This document shows, one piece after another, positions 1 through 7,852 of a stretch of DNA of 13,003 nucleotides; within the stretch, counting starts at the first letter, position 1, and every line of letters begins with the position of its first letter. A model generated the notes under the pieces. It worked only from the letters and a program-made list of their open reading frames with translations, was not told the DNA's origin and ran no database searches. A program made the position numbers and the translations under genes. The DNA is from an uncultured Bacteroidia bacterium (GTDB lineage Bacteria > Bacteroidota > Bacteroidia > Bacteroidales > UBA932), in the NCBI GenBank assembly GCA_902767465.1, contig CACXHM010000115.1, forward strand, positions 1 to 13,003, given 5' to 3'.

Positions 1-309
1 CACGTTGGCGTTGTTGTGCTCTTTTACAAGCGCTCCGACCGCCGTGTTCCAGGCGAGTCCTGCGCGTATGCCGCGATGATGATTCAGAGTAATGGCCATC
101 CCGTTGCCAGTACCGCAGATGGCAATGCCTGCATCACACGTGCCAGCTTCCACTGCCGAGGCCAGGGGATGGGCGAAGTCGGGGTAGTCGCAACTCTCAG
201 GCGTGTCGGTGCCGAAGTTGACAACTTTATATCCGTGATTCTCAAGATATTTGATCAGCCGGCTCTTATAGTCCAGTCCGGCGTGGTCGCTGCAGATTCC
301 AATAATCAT
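1..309 (-). CDS. rpiB: Ribose-5-phosphate isomerase B (3' end outside window)
   Basis: RpiB interconverts ribose 5-phosphate and ribulose 5-phosphate in the cytoplasmic non-oxidative pentose phosphate pathway. The first 103 residues are visible; family members are about 145-150 residues, so roughly a third is cut off by the window edge. Visible RpiB/LacAB hallmarks are SDHAG at residues 7-11, DYPDFAH at 41-47, the ICGTGNG loop at 64-70 with the candidate catalytic Cys65, and HNNANV at 98-103 with the conserved His. The ATG at 307-309 is chosen because the family N-terminus (MIIGICSDHAG) starts there; it follows the gltX stop by 12 bases. No strong ribosome binding site is seen, only a weak GGA. 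No terminator or promoter separates it from gltX, so it probably belongs to the same transcript. I am confident in the family; sugar specificity (ribose versus allose or galactose) is inferred. Confidence 0.93.
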   Translation of the reverse strand, partial: MIIGICSDHAGLDYKSRLIKYLENHGYKVVNFGTDTPESCDYPDFAHPLASAVEAGTCDAGIAICGTGNGMAITLNHHRGIRAGLAWNTAVGALVKEHNNANV

Positions 310-321
310 AATTCCAATTAT

Positions 322-1908
322 TTACAAAACTTCCATTCTCTTCTTAAATTCCTCTTTGCCAATCCTGAAAACGATATCGGCAATGCCAAGGCCGCTGCCG
401 GAACCGGTGAGGGCAATCCTGATGCAGTTCATAACCTTACCCATCGGCCACTCGTTGCTGCGGATGTATTCTTCCAACCCACTTTCAATGTTATCCTTTG
501 TCCATGGGCCGTCAAAATTGCATATGAAATCCGTCACCTTGCGTGCTGCGGCAATATTCTCTTCTTTCCAGAATTTTGCGGTATCCTTCTCATTGAACTC
601 GGCGGGAGCCTTGAACAGATACCACGCAATATCCCAGAAATCGGCAACGAACGTAGCACGTTCCTTAATCAGTTCAACTACGCTCTTGACATAGTTCTTA
701 GAGACTGAACATGCTGCAAAGTCGTGGCTCACAGGACATTTGAAACATCCGGTAACTGTGATGCCGTTCTGCTCCAGCACCGGGACGAACAGGTCGGTGA
801 GCTCTTCGTCAGATTTCATCCTCAGATACTCGCGGTTGTACCATTTTGCTTTTTCCGGATTGAATTTGGCGCCGGCTTTCTGCACTTTGTCCATAGAAAA
901 TGCCTTTACCAGTTCTTCCATCGAAAAGATCTCCTGCTCGGTACCGGGGTTCCAGCCAAGCATTGCAAGCATGTTTACGAATGCTTCGGGGAAGTAGCCG
1001 TCCTCGCGATATCCTCGGGAAGTCTCTCCTTCCGGATTGACCCAGCGAAGCGGGAAAACCGGGAAACCGAGCTTGTCTCCGTCCCGTTTACTGAGTTTGC
1101 CGTTGCCGACGGGCTTCAGCAGCAGCGATAGATGTGCAAACCGGGGTCTTTCCCATCCGAACGCCTTGTAAAGCAGGTAGTGCAGCGGCAGCGAAGGAAG
1201 CCATTCCTCCCCGCGGATCACCTCTGTAATCTCCATGAGATGGTCGTCCACTATGTTGGCGAGATGATAGGTGGGCAGCTCATCGGCGCGTTTCCAAAGC
1301 ACCTTGTCATCAAGGGTGGATGTGTTCACGCAGATGTGACCGCGTATCATGTCGTCCATTTCTACGGTTTCATTTTCCGGCATTTTGAAACGTACCGTCC
1401 AGTCTGTGGTCTGCTCAAGCAGACGTGAAACCTCTTCCGGGGGCAGGGTGAGGGAGTTGCGCAGTTGCAGGCGGCTCTCATAATTATAGATGAAGGTCTG
1501 ACCTTTGCTCTCGGCCTCTGCACGTGCTTCGGCAAGTGCTTCTGCGCTATCGAAAGCATAATAAGCGAATCCCTTCTCCACAAGTTCTTCGGCATATTTA
1601 CGGTAGATGCCTTTGCGCTGGCTCTGCCTGTATGGTGCATGGGGGTGCTTGTCTGAAGCGACCTCCACTACTTTTCCATCGGCATCCACTCCCTCGTCCG
1701 GGATGATGCCGCACCAGCGAAGGGACTCGATTATATATTGCTCGGCGCCCGGCACGAAACGGTGCGAATCGGTGTCTTCGATGCGGAGAATGAAATCTCC
1801 TCCGTTTTGTTTGGCATACAGATAGTTATACAAAGCGGTGCGGACTCCGCCCATGTGCAGCGGTCCTGTAGGTGACGGTGCGAATCTAACTCGTGTTCTT
1901 CTGGCCAT
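322..1908 (-). CDS. gltX: Glutamyl-tRNA synthetase
   Basis: This class I aminoacyl-tRNA synthetase charges tRNA-Glu with glutamate using ATP in the cytoplasm. The 528-residue product has the Rossmann-fold catalytic domain with the HIGH-type motif at residues 18-21 (HMGG, inside PSPTGPLHMGG), RIEDTD at 42-47, and the KMSKS-type motif KLSKRD at 271-276. The C-terminal half (from about 340) is the helical anticodon-binding region and ends in a GSGSGLGIADI stretch. It is longer than the E. coli enzyme (471 residues). The extra length includes the GFPVFPL...YFPEAFVNMLA region typical of Bacteroidota GluRS. A zinc-binding cysteine cluster is not seen. The ATG shares its A with the ftsZ stop (TAATG), suggesting translational coupling to ftsZ. 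Placement behind ftsZ is unusual compared with the model dcw clusters I know. Confidence 0.97.
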   Translation of the reverse strand: MARRTRVRFAPSPTGPLHMGGVRTALYNYLYAKQNGGDFILRIEDTDSHRFVPGAEQYIIESLRWCGIIPDEGVDADGKVVEVASDKHPHAPYRQSQRKGIYRKYAEELVEKGFAYYAFDSAEALAEARAEAESKGQTFIYNYESRLQLRNSLTLPPEEVSRLLEQTTDWTVRFKMPENETVEMDDMIRGHICVNTSTLDDKVLWKRADELPTYHLANIVDDHLMEITEVIRGEEWLPSLPLHYLLYKAFGWERPRFAHLSLLLKPVGNGKLSKRDGDKLGFPVFPLRWVNPEGETSRGYREDGYFPEAFVNMLAMLGWNPGTEQEIFSMEELVKAFSMDKVQKAGAKFNPEKAKWYNREYLRMKSDEELTDLFVPVLEQNGITVTGCFKCPVSHDFAACSVSKNYVKSVVELIKERATFVADFWDIAWYLFKAPAEFNEKDTAKFWKEENIAAARKVTDFICNFDGPWTKDNIESGLEEYIRSNEWPMGKVMNCIRIALTGSGSGLGIADIVFRIGKEEFKKRMEVL

Positions 1909-1910
1909 TA
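1906..1910 (-). promoter_or_regulatory. TAATG stop-start overlap, ftsZ to gltX
   Basis: On the minus strand the ftsZ stop TAA (1910-1908) shares one base with the gltX start ATG (1908-1906). No Shine-Dalgarno sequence is evident just upstream, so gltX translation probably depends on ribosomes terminating on ftsZ and restarting. The overlap is seen directly; coupling is inferred. Confidence 0.7.
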
Positions 1911-3149
1911 TTCTGTCTTTTTAGGTTTGCGGCGTATTGCCGGTTCGTTTTCGAGGGTACTTTTTTCCATTGCAAGCAGTACCGGGGGCTGATCGGGATC
2001 GTAACGGAAGATACGTTCTCCGATCTTGTTGTTGTATCCGATATGGGAACTGTTGTCGGTCTGCAGGCTGATGCCTTCGCCCTGGGCAAGTTCGCCCTTG
2101 TCGTAAACATAATCCCGGGTGATAGGAATATAATTGTCGGCATCGCTCAAGCCCGGCCCGATGACATCGGTAAAACGCAGCCCCACGACGATAGATGTAA
2201 TGTGGATGGTGTCTCCAATCTGCGAATCATCATCCCATATGAGACCGCGCTTGAAATTGTTGTCGCCGCCGGTATATTCATCGATAAGGCGGTTTATCTC
2301 CTTCATGTCGTCCATTGTGAGCCCCTTCTCGTTACGTCCTCCGGTGATGTTTACCAGTACGTTCTTGGCGGTTTTGAGATCAAAATCGTTCAGCAGGGGA
2401 GACTCGAAGGCTTCTTTGACGGCCTTTTTGATGCGGTCCGGGCCTGATCCGGTGCCGCAGCCCATAAGGGCCATGCCGCTGTCCTTCATCATGGTCTTCA
2501 CGTCTTCGAAGTCCACATTGATGTAGCCTTTCTTCTGAATGATCTCGATGATTCCGCGCACGGCTGTTGCCAGCACCTCGTCTGCCTTCGGGAAGGCGTC
2601 GTGAATGAGCTGGTCGCCGTAGTAATCGTAGAGCCTTTCGTTGTTGATGATGATGAGGCTGTCTACGTTCTTCTCGAGTTCGTGAATGCCGTCCAGGGCA
2701 CGTGAAAGAGCCTTTTTCCCTTCGTTCAGGAAGGGTATGGTGACCACTGCGACCGTGAGGATGCCCCGCTCTTTCGCCATTTTGGCGATCACCGGAGTGG
2801 CTCCGGTGCCGGTACCTCCGCCCATGCCTGCGGTAATAAAGAGCATCTGGGTCTTGTCGTCAAGGACTTTTTCCTTGATAATATCCTGGCTTTCGAGGGC
2901 AGCATTCCGGCCTTTAGTGGGGTTCGTTCCTGCTCCAAGTCCGCGACCAAGCTGGATTTTGGAGGGAACCGGGCTTGCAGAAAGGTGCATTGAATCTGTG
3001 TTGCAGACTATGAAGCTGCAACCTTCTATGCCCTGTTCATACATATATGAGACTGCATTGCATCCTCCACCTCCTACTCCAAGGACTTTGATGGTAGCTT
3101 TGGTGGGTGACCAGCTGCTGGGGGTTATCATGATGTTGTCTTCTTCCAT
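1908..3149 (-). CDS. ftsZ: Cell division GTPase FtsZ
   Basis: This tubulin homologue polymerises into the cytoplasmic Z ring that positions the divisome. The product is 413 residues. Visible elements are the nucleotide-binding start GVGGGG at 24-29, the tubulin signature GGGTGTG at 110-116, NPTKGRN at 76-82, and the T7 synergy loop NVDFEDV at 211-217, whose acidic residues complete the GTPase site of the next subunit. The GTPase core ends near residue 326. A variable linker follows, then a basic C-terminal peptide, EPAIRRKPKK at 402-411, in the place where FtsA normally binds. The ATG at 3149 lies 12 bases after the ftsA stop; an in-frame ATG at 3131 would also keep the whole core and cannot be excluded. 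No clear ribosome binding site is seen. It sits in the conserved ftsQ-ftsA-ftsZ order and overlaps gltX by one base. Confidence 0.98.
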   Translation of the reverse strand: MEEDNIMITPSSWSPTKATIKVLGVGGGGCNAVSYMYEQGIEGCSFIVCNTDSMHLSASPVPSKIQLGRGLGAGTNPTKGRNAALESQDIIKEKVLDDKTQMLFITAGMGGGTGTGATPVIAKMAKERGILTVAVVTIPFLNEGKKALSRALDGIHELEKNVDSLIIINNERLYDYYGDQLIHDAFPKADEVLATAVRGIIEIIQKKGYINVDFEDVKTMMKDSGMALMGCGTGSGPDRIKKAVKEAFESPLLNDFDLKTAKNVLVNITGGRNEKGLTMDDMKEINRLIDEYTGGDNNFKRGLIWDDDSQIGDTIHITSIVVGLRFTDVIGPGLSDADNYIPITRDYVYDKGELAQGEGISLQTDNSSHIGYNNKIGERIFRYDPDQPPVLLAMEKSTLENEPAIRRKPKKTE

Positions 3150-3161
3150 GGCATTGCGCTT

Positions 3162-4622
3162 TTAATTTTCTTCCATCTGGTCAAAAAGGGTGCCTACAAG
3201 GTCTTCTCCTTTCCTGACCACTTCCTGAGTATTCTTTTTGAACCACTCATAAACCCGAAGCTGCTTCTTTTCGGTGTTTTTCTGCTTTGGTTTCTTCTCT
3301 GCCGGCTTTTCCGGTTCGGGATCGAATACAGTGTCGGTGACATCTGCAGGCTCCTCTTCTACGTTGCCGGGCAAGACAGTCGAAGCGGAGTTGCGGAGCA
3401 AGGCAGTCGTGCCTGTTTTGGCTCCGGTGACTGCATCGAGACAGTTCAGATGGCTGTCTTCCCTGGCGTGAAGCAGCATCCCTATCGTTGCGGCCGCATC
3501 TGACTCACCAAGTTCCGAGCATCCTCCGAAACTGAACTTCCGCGTCCGCGGATATCCTGTGCGCACGTTGTATCCTGACATTTCCTTGAACAGCCCTGCG
3601 CATCCTGCAAGTTCTGCTCCGCCTCCTGTAAGCACGACGCCAGCACGCAGCCTGTCGGCATATCCGCTTTCCTGGATTTTAAACAGGATAGCGTCGAATA
3701 TTTCCTTCATGCGGGCAGTGATGATCTCAGCCAGGTATTTGACAGGAAGCTGCTGTTCCGTGCCGTTTTCTTCGTCACGTATCTGAAGGATTTTGTCGCT
3801 GAGGGTCTGCAGTTTGTCGGGCATGCATGATCCGAAACCGAGTTTTATATTCTCGGCGAGGGTTGCCCCGAAGCCGCATTCCATCTTTATATCGTTTGTT
3901 ACGCTCTGTCCTCCGAATGGAATGGAGTAGTAGTAGCGGAGTATTCCTCCCTGATAGATGGTGACGGAACTGACTCCGGCTCCTATCTCCACCAGGGCTA
4001 CACCGTTTTCTTTCTCGTCGGCTCCGAGAACCGCATCTGCGGTCAGCGGCGGAAGAAAATATTTGCAGGCGAGCGCTACATCCGACTTGTTGAGCATTAT
4101 GTCGATATTGTGGGTTGCCTTCTTCTGCCCGATGAAAACCTTGAAATTGCCTTCGAGCATTGCGCTGGGCATCCCTATCACATCTTCCTCCGTACAGCCC
4201 AAAGAATCGTCGGTGCTGAAAGACTGGGCGGACGCTCCGTAGATTTCCTGCCGGTCGGCATCGTCGAGCGGATACGAATCGAGCGCGAGGTTTTTGATGT
4301 CGTCGACTTCTTCGCGGGTGATGCAGCTTTCGGCATCGCTGCGTTCTATCTTGGCACTGGAAATCTCCTGCTTTACGCCGAAGCGGGGCACTCCGATCAC
4401 AACCTGTGTAATTTTTATGCCAAGTTCGTCTTCTGCCTCCCTGATTGCAGCCTTGAGGGGAACGGATGCCTTGGTGGGATTATAGATGCATCCGTAACGG
4501 ACCCCGTCCGAAGGGGTGGTTTTGTAGTAGAGTATCTCGGCATCGTCTCCTGATACCCTTGCAACGGCAAGGGCTATTTTGGACGTGCCGAGGTCCACGG
4601 TCGCAATGTATCTTTCTTCCAT
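3162..4622 (-). CDS. ftsA: Cell division protein FtsA, with extended C-terminal linker
   Basis: This actin-fold ATPase anchors FtsZ filaments to the inner membrane and links them to downstream divisome proteins. The product is 486 residues, against about 420 for E. coli FtsA. Visible elements are phosphate loop 1 (DLGTSK, 10-15), a 1C (SHS2) subdomain at roughly 80-170, phosphate loop 2 (EIGAGVSSV, 212-220) and the adenosine motif (LTGGGAELAG, 331-340). The actin-like core ends near 385. Residues about 395-455 form a low-complexity linker rich in Glu, Pro and Lys. A final helix, about 457-483, with alternating hydrophobic and charged residues (VYEWF...) is the likely membrane-targeting amphipathic helix, longer and more acidic than the E. 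coli one. The ATG is 3 bases past the ftsQ stop, and the stop is 12 bases before ftsZ. Confidence 0.96.
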   Translation of the reverse strand: MEERYIATVDLGTSKIALAVARVSGDDAEILYYKTTPSDGVRYGCIYNPTKASVPLKAAIREAEDELGIKITQVVIGVPRFGVKQEISSAKIERSDAESCITREEVDDIKNLALDSYPLDDADRQEIYGASAQSFSTDDSLGCTEEDVIGMPSAMLEGNFKVFIGQKKATHNIDIMLNKSDVALACKYFLPPLTADAVLGADEKENGVALVEIGAGVSSVTIYQGGILRYYYSIPFGGQSVTNDIKMECGFGATLAENIKLGFGSCMPDKLQTLSDKILQIRDEENGTEQQLPVKYLAEIITARMKEIFDAILFKIQESGYADRLRAGVVLTGGGAELAGCAGLFKEMSGYNVRTGYPRTRKFSFGGCSELGESDAAATIGMLLHAREDSHLNCLDAVTGAKTGTTALLRNSASTVLPGNVEEEPADVTDTVFDPEPEKPAEKKPKQKNTEKKQLRVYEWFKKNTQEVVRKGEDLVGTLFDQMEEN

Positions 4623-4625
4623 ATA

Positions 4626-5372
4626 TTATTTTGTTTTTGCTTTCTTTCTGCAGATGATCTGTCCTTTGTAGCGGACGTTTACATAACGGTATTGCTCAGC
4701 CTCTTCTGCCGGCCTGATGTTTTTGTAGTAGGTGGCTATTTTTGAAAACTTCTCTTCTATCGATGTGGCGCTTCCAAAAACTATTGTTTCCGGTCCGGCT
4801 GCCGGGTGGAGTGTAAGGGATCCTCCCGGGCTGATCTCAATCAGGGGAAACCTTTTTGAAAGGGAATGCCTGTCCATATACCGTACCAATTCCATTATTT
4901 CCGATTTTGCCTTTCCGACTGTCGGGAACTGGCCTTCGAAAACCGGTATTTCTTTTGTGCAGTTGCCCTGCATTGGGAAGATGAAACCTTCGGCATCCAT
5001 GAAGCAGATGCTGTTCCCGTGCACCAGTTTCGCCACAGGATCCCTCTGCACTATTCCTATATGGAGAACTCCGTCGGAAGATACCCAGGCTTCGGCGCTG
5101 CGCACTGCGCTTTTCTCCTCCAGAATCTCTTCTATGCTGCCAAGGCGCACACTGTCTATCCTCTGTCCGATCAGTGACGGACACTCCCTGTCAAGTACTG
5201 CTCGGACGTCATCGGCGCTCAGGAAAGCCAGAGAGTCGTGGAAGCGGATATCGATGTTGTTGCATGTGACCAGATGCCTGCGCGCGTGCGAAGAGTCCAC
5301 TACCAGTGCGACTACGCACAGGAAGAGCGTCAGCCCCGTGGCTGCGAGCAGGTATTTCCAGCCTTTTTTCAT
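4626..5372 (-). CDS. ftsQ: Cell division protein FtsQ/DivIB
   Basis: FtsQ is a bitopic inner-membrane divisome protein whose periplasmic part recruits and regulates later division proteins (FtsB/FtsL and the septal synthase). The 248-residue product begins with a short cytoplasmic segment (MKKGWK) and one hydrophobic membrane segment at about 8-26. A POTRA-like domain follows at about 36-110, holding the SADDVRAVL and GIVQRDPVAKL stretches, and then a beta-domain. Overall similarity to FtsQ proteins is weak, as usual for this family. The call rests on the topology, the QRDPVA motif (FtsQ proteins have a similar ERxPxA sequence here) and the position between murC and ftsA. Its ATG overlaps the murC stop by four bases (ATGA), and its stop lies 3 bases before ftsA. 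Five cysteines lie in the predicted periplasmic part; whether they pair is unknown. Confidence 0.92.
   Translation of the reverse strand: MKKGWKYLLAATGLTLFLCVVALVVDSSHARRHLVTCNNIDIRFHDSLAFLSADDVRAVLDRECPSLIGQRIDSVRLGSIEEILEEKSAVRSAEAWVSSDGVLHIGIVQRDPVAKLVHGNSICFMDAEGFIFPMQGNCTKEIPVFEGQFPTVGKAKSEIMELVRYMDRHSLSKRFPLIEISPGGSLTLHPAAGPETIVFGSATSIEEKFSKIATYYKNIRPAEEAEQYRYVNVRYKGQIICRKKAKTK
5369..5372 (-). promoter_or_regulatory. ATGA start-stop overlap, murC to ftsQ
   Basis: The ftsQ start ATG (5372-5370) overlaps the murC stop TGA (5371-5369) on the minus strand. This is the classic arrangement for termination-reinitiation. The overlap is seen directly; coupling is inferred. Confidence 0.7.
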
Positions 5373-6724
5373 ATTCTTGCGAGCAACAGTTCTCTTATAG
5401 GGTCGATGAAACGGTCGATATTCCCGGCACCGAAGGTCACCAGTACATCCACCGGCTCCTTCTCAAGCCAGTCCATCAGATCCTCTTTTTCGAGCAGAAT
5501 CTTTTCCGGGGCAGTAACCTTTTCAAATATTATTCCGGAAGACACTCCCTGTATGGGTTCTTCGCGGGCGGGGTAGATGGGCAGCAGGACCAGTTTGTCG
5601 AGTGCGCTCAGTGCCTGTGCAAATTCGGGGGCAAAGTCCCTTGTACGGGTGTAGAGATGCGGCTGGAAGATGCCGGTGATTTTTCTGCCCGGAAACATCT
5701 CTCTGATGGATGTGATTGCTGCCGCAAGTTCCGCAGGATGGTGGGCGTAGTCGTCGATGTAGGTGACGCTGCGGGTATTCAGCTGCTCGTCCAGACGGCG
5801 TTTTGCTCCCTGGAAACTCCCTATGGCTTTGCGGATAGCGTCTTCCGCCGTGCCGTGCAGCAGGCATACCGCGGCTGCTGCTACGCTGTTCTCGACGTTA
5901 AGTTTGCCGAGGGTTCCTACACGGATTGCAGGGATGAGCCCGCCGGGATGGCGCAGGTCGAAGCTGTAATGACCCAGGGCATCCATGCTGATGTTTTCGG
6001 CATGGAAATCAGCCCGTGTGTCATTGAAATGATATGAATAGATTCTTGCCTTGAAAGCATCTTGGTCGAGGGGCAGGCCAAGCTTTGCGACAATGCTGCC
6101 GCTTGTCTGCGATGCAAACTGCCTGTATGCTTCCTGGACATGCTCAAGGTCTCCGTATATGTCGAGATGGTCGGCGTCCATGGCTGTTATCACCGCAATA
6201 TCCGGGTACAGCTGGAGAAAACTCCGGTCGAACTCGTCGGCCTCGGCAACCACGACATTGTTTTCGCTCATCAGAACGTTTGTGCCGTAGTTCTTTGAAA
6301 TCCCGCCGAGAAATGCCGTGCATCCTTCCTTGCTCTCGGTAAGGATATGGGCAATGAGGGTGGATGTGGTGGTTTTTCCATGTGTGCCTGCAACGGCAAG
6401 GCACTTTTGCCCTTCTGCGATTTCGCCCAGCATGCGGCTGCGCTTGATGACGCGGTAGCCGTTTTCCATTACATACTGCAGCTCCTTCAGGTCGTCCGGC
6501 ACTGCCGGTGTATAGACAACCAGGGTCTCTTCCACGCGGGTAGGAATGCGCGACGGGTCGTCTTCGTAATGCACGGGGATGCCTTGCGACTCAAGTTCCC
6601 GTGTAAGCGGTGACGGGGTGCGGTCGTAGCCTCCCACGCTGAATCCGCGGAACTTGTAGTATCGGGCAATGGCGCTCATGCCAATGCCCCCGATGCCGAT
6701 GAAGTATATGTTTGAATATGCCAT
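5369..6724 (-). CDS. murC: UDP-N-acetylmuramate--L-alanine ligase
   Basis: MurC is the cytoplasmic ATP-dependent ligase that adds L-alanine to UDP-MurNAc, the first amino acid of the peptidoglycan stem. The product is 451 residues, a normal length. Domain 1 (UDP-MurNAc binding) starts with the GIGGIGMSAIA dinucleotide-like fold at 10-20. Domain 2 carries the ATP P-loop GTHGKTTT at 113-120, EADEFDRSFL at 161-170 and DADHLDIY at 183-190. GKLNVENSVAAAA, RRLDEQ and DDYAHHPAE follow near the start of domain 3. The C-terminus has QPHLYTRT and FGAGNIDRF. The HGKTTT and AHHP sequences separate MurC from MurD and MurE. The related ligase Mpl is unlikely, given the gene position and the SEDS/Mur neighbours. 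The start lies 3 bases after the murG stop, and the stop overlaps ftsQ by four bases. Confidence 0.97.
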   Translation of the reverse strand: MAYSNIYFIGIGGIGMSAIARYYKFRGFSVGGYDRTPSPLTRELESQGIPVHYEDDPSRIPTRVEETLVVYTPAVPDDLKELQYVMENGYRVIKRSRMLGEIAEGQKCLAVAGTHGKTTTSTLIAHILTESKEGCTAFLGGISKNYGTNVLMSENNVVVAEADEFDRSFLQLYPDIAVITAMDADHLDIYGDLEHVQEAYRQFASQTSGSIVAKLGLPLDQDAFKARIYSYHFNDTRADFHAENISMDALGHYSFDLRHPGGLIPAIRVGTLGKLNVENSVAAAAVCLLHGTAEDAIRKAIGSFQGAKRRLDEQLNTRSVTYIDDYAHHPAELAAAITSIREMFPGRKITGIFQPHLYTRTRDFAPEFAQALSALDKLVLLPIYPAREEPIQGVSSGIIFEKVTAPEKILLEKEDLMDWLEKEPVDVLVTFGAGNIDRFIDPIRELLLARI

Positions 6725-6727
6725 TTT

Positions 6728-7852
6728 CTACACAAGTTTATATATCTCTTCCGCAATCGTGCCGGCAGCATCAAGCTTTGCAAGCATTGCAACGTTTTTC
6801 TCGATTTCAGCTACTCTTGCCGGGTCGGCTGCGAGGGCGAGCGCGGTTGGAAGCAGTTTCTCCGCCGCCTCATCGTCTCTTACCATGAGGCCTGCGTTCT
6901 TGTTTACCAAGGCCATGGCATTATGGGTCTGATGATCCTCCGCAACGTTTGGAGAGGGCACAAAGACCGCTGCGCGTGCCACGGCGCAAATTTCCGAGAT
7001 GGAAGAAGCGCCGCTTCGCGAAATAACTACGTCGGCGGCTGCGTAGGCGAGGTCCATCCTTGCAATAAAATCGGAGTAGTGGATGGAGGGAAGGACACGT
7101 CCTTGCATGAAAGCGTCTATTCCGGCCTTGTAATATTTTCCGCACTGCCATATCACTTCCACGTCCTCTCCGGCCGGGCATCCGTCGGTTATCCATTTTT
7201 TCATTGCCTCGTTGAGCGTGCGGCTGCCAAGGCTTCCTCCCACTACCAGGATGTGCTTTTTGGAGGGGTCAAGCCCATAAAAATCGAAAGCTTTCGTGCG
7301 CTCTTCTTCTCCGTATGGATGGAAATCCCTGCGAATCGGGTTGCCGCTGAAGACTATCTTCTCTGCAGGAAAGAACCGTTCCATTCCCTCGTAGGCCACG
7401 CATATCACGTCCGCCTTTTTTGAAAGCATCTTGTTTGTGAGACCGGCAAAACCGTTCTGCTCCTGGATGAGAGACGGAATGCCAAGGGCGGTTGCACGCC
7501 GCAGAAGAGGTGCGCTGGCATATCCTCCCACGCCTATCGCCACATCCGGCTTGAAATCCTTTATCAGCCGTGCTGCCATCCTTTCGCTTTTGAGAAGGGC
7601 GAACGGTAGTTTGATGTCTGCTAGTATGTTCTTGAGACTGAGTCCTCTCTGCAGACCCCTGATAGGCAGCCCCTCGATCTTGTATCCTGCCGCCGGCACT
7701 TTTTCCATCTCCATTCTGCCCTCCGCTCCCACGAAAAGGATTTCGTTTTCGGGATTGAGTTCCATGAGTTTGTCGGCGATGGATATTGCCGGGAAGATAT
7801 GTCCTCCCGTGCCGCCTCCGCTGATGATTGCACGTATTTTCTTATACTTCAT
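6728..7852 (-). CDS. murG: Lipid II synthase MurG (UDP-GlcNAc transferase)
   Basis: MurG is a peripheral inner-membrane GT-B glycosyltransferase that adds GlcNAc from UDP-GlcNAc to lipid I, giving lipid II. The 374-residue product has G-loop 1 GGGTGGH at 12-18, G-loop 2 GVGGYAS at 107-113, EQN at 131-133, and GNPIR at 170-174. In the donor-binding half it has GGSLGSRTLN at 205-214, SRSGASSISE at 278-287 and an AEDHQTHNA stretch at 304-312. I chose the ATG at 7852 (MKYKKIRAIISGGG), which gives the usual short N-terminus and overlaps ftsW by 11 bases. The ATG at 7861 adds only three residues and is also possible. The stop is 3 bases before murC. Its place between ftsW and murC matches the conserved cluster order. 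Confidence 0.97.
   Translation of the reverse strand: MKYKKIRAIISGGGTGGHIFPAISIADKLMELNPENEILFVGAEGRMEMEKVPAAGYKIEGLPIRGLQRGLSLKNILADIKLPFALLKSERMAARLIKDFKPDVAIGVGGYASAPLLRRATALGIPSLIQEQNGFAGLTNKMLSKKADVICVAYEGMERFFPAEKIVFSGNPIRRDFHPYGEEERTKAFDFYGLDPSKKHILVVGGSLGSRTLNEAMKKWITDGCPAGEDVEVIWQCGKYYKAGIDAFMQGRVLPSIHYSDFIARMDLAYAAADVVISRSGASSISEICAVARAAVFVPSPNVAEDHQTHNAMALVNKNAGLMVRDDEAAEKLLPTALALAADPARVAEIEKNVAMLAKLDAAGTIAEEIYKLV

Noticed and set aside
16..708. Plus-strand open frame opposite rpiB and the end of gltX
   Set aside because: It spans the junction of two clear minus-strand genes and has no family resemblance.
5306..6037. Plus-strand open frame of about 240 codons opposite ftsQ and murC
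   Set aside because: It has no recognisable domain and lies wholly opposite two well-supported genes.
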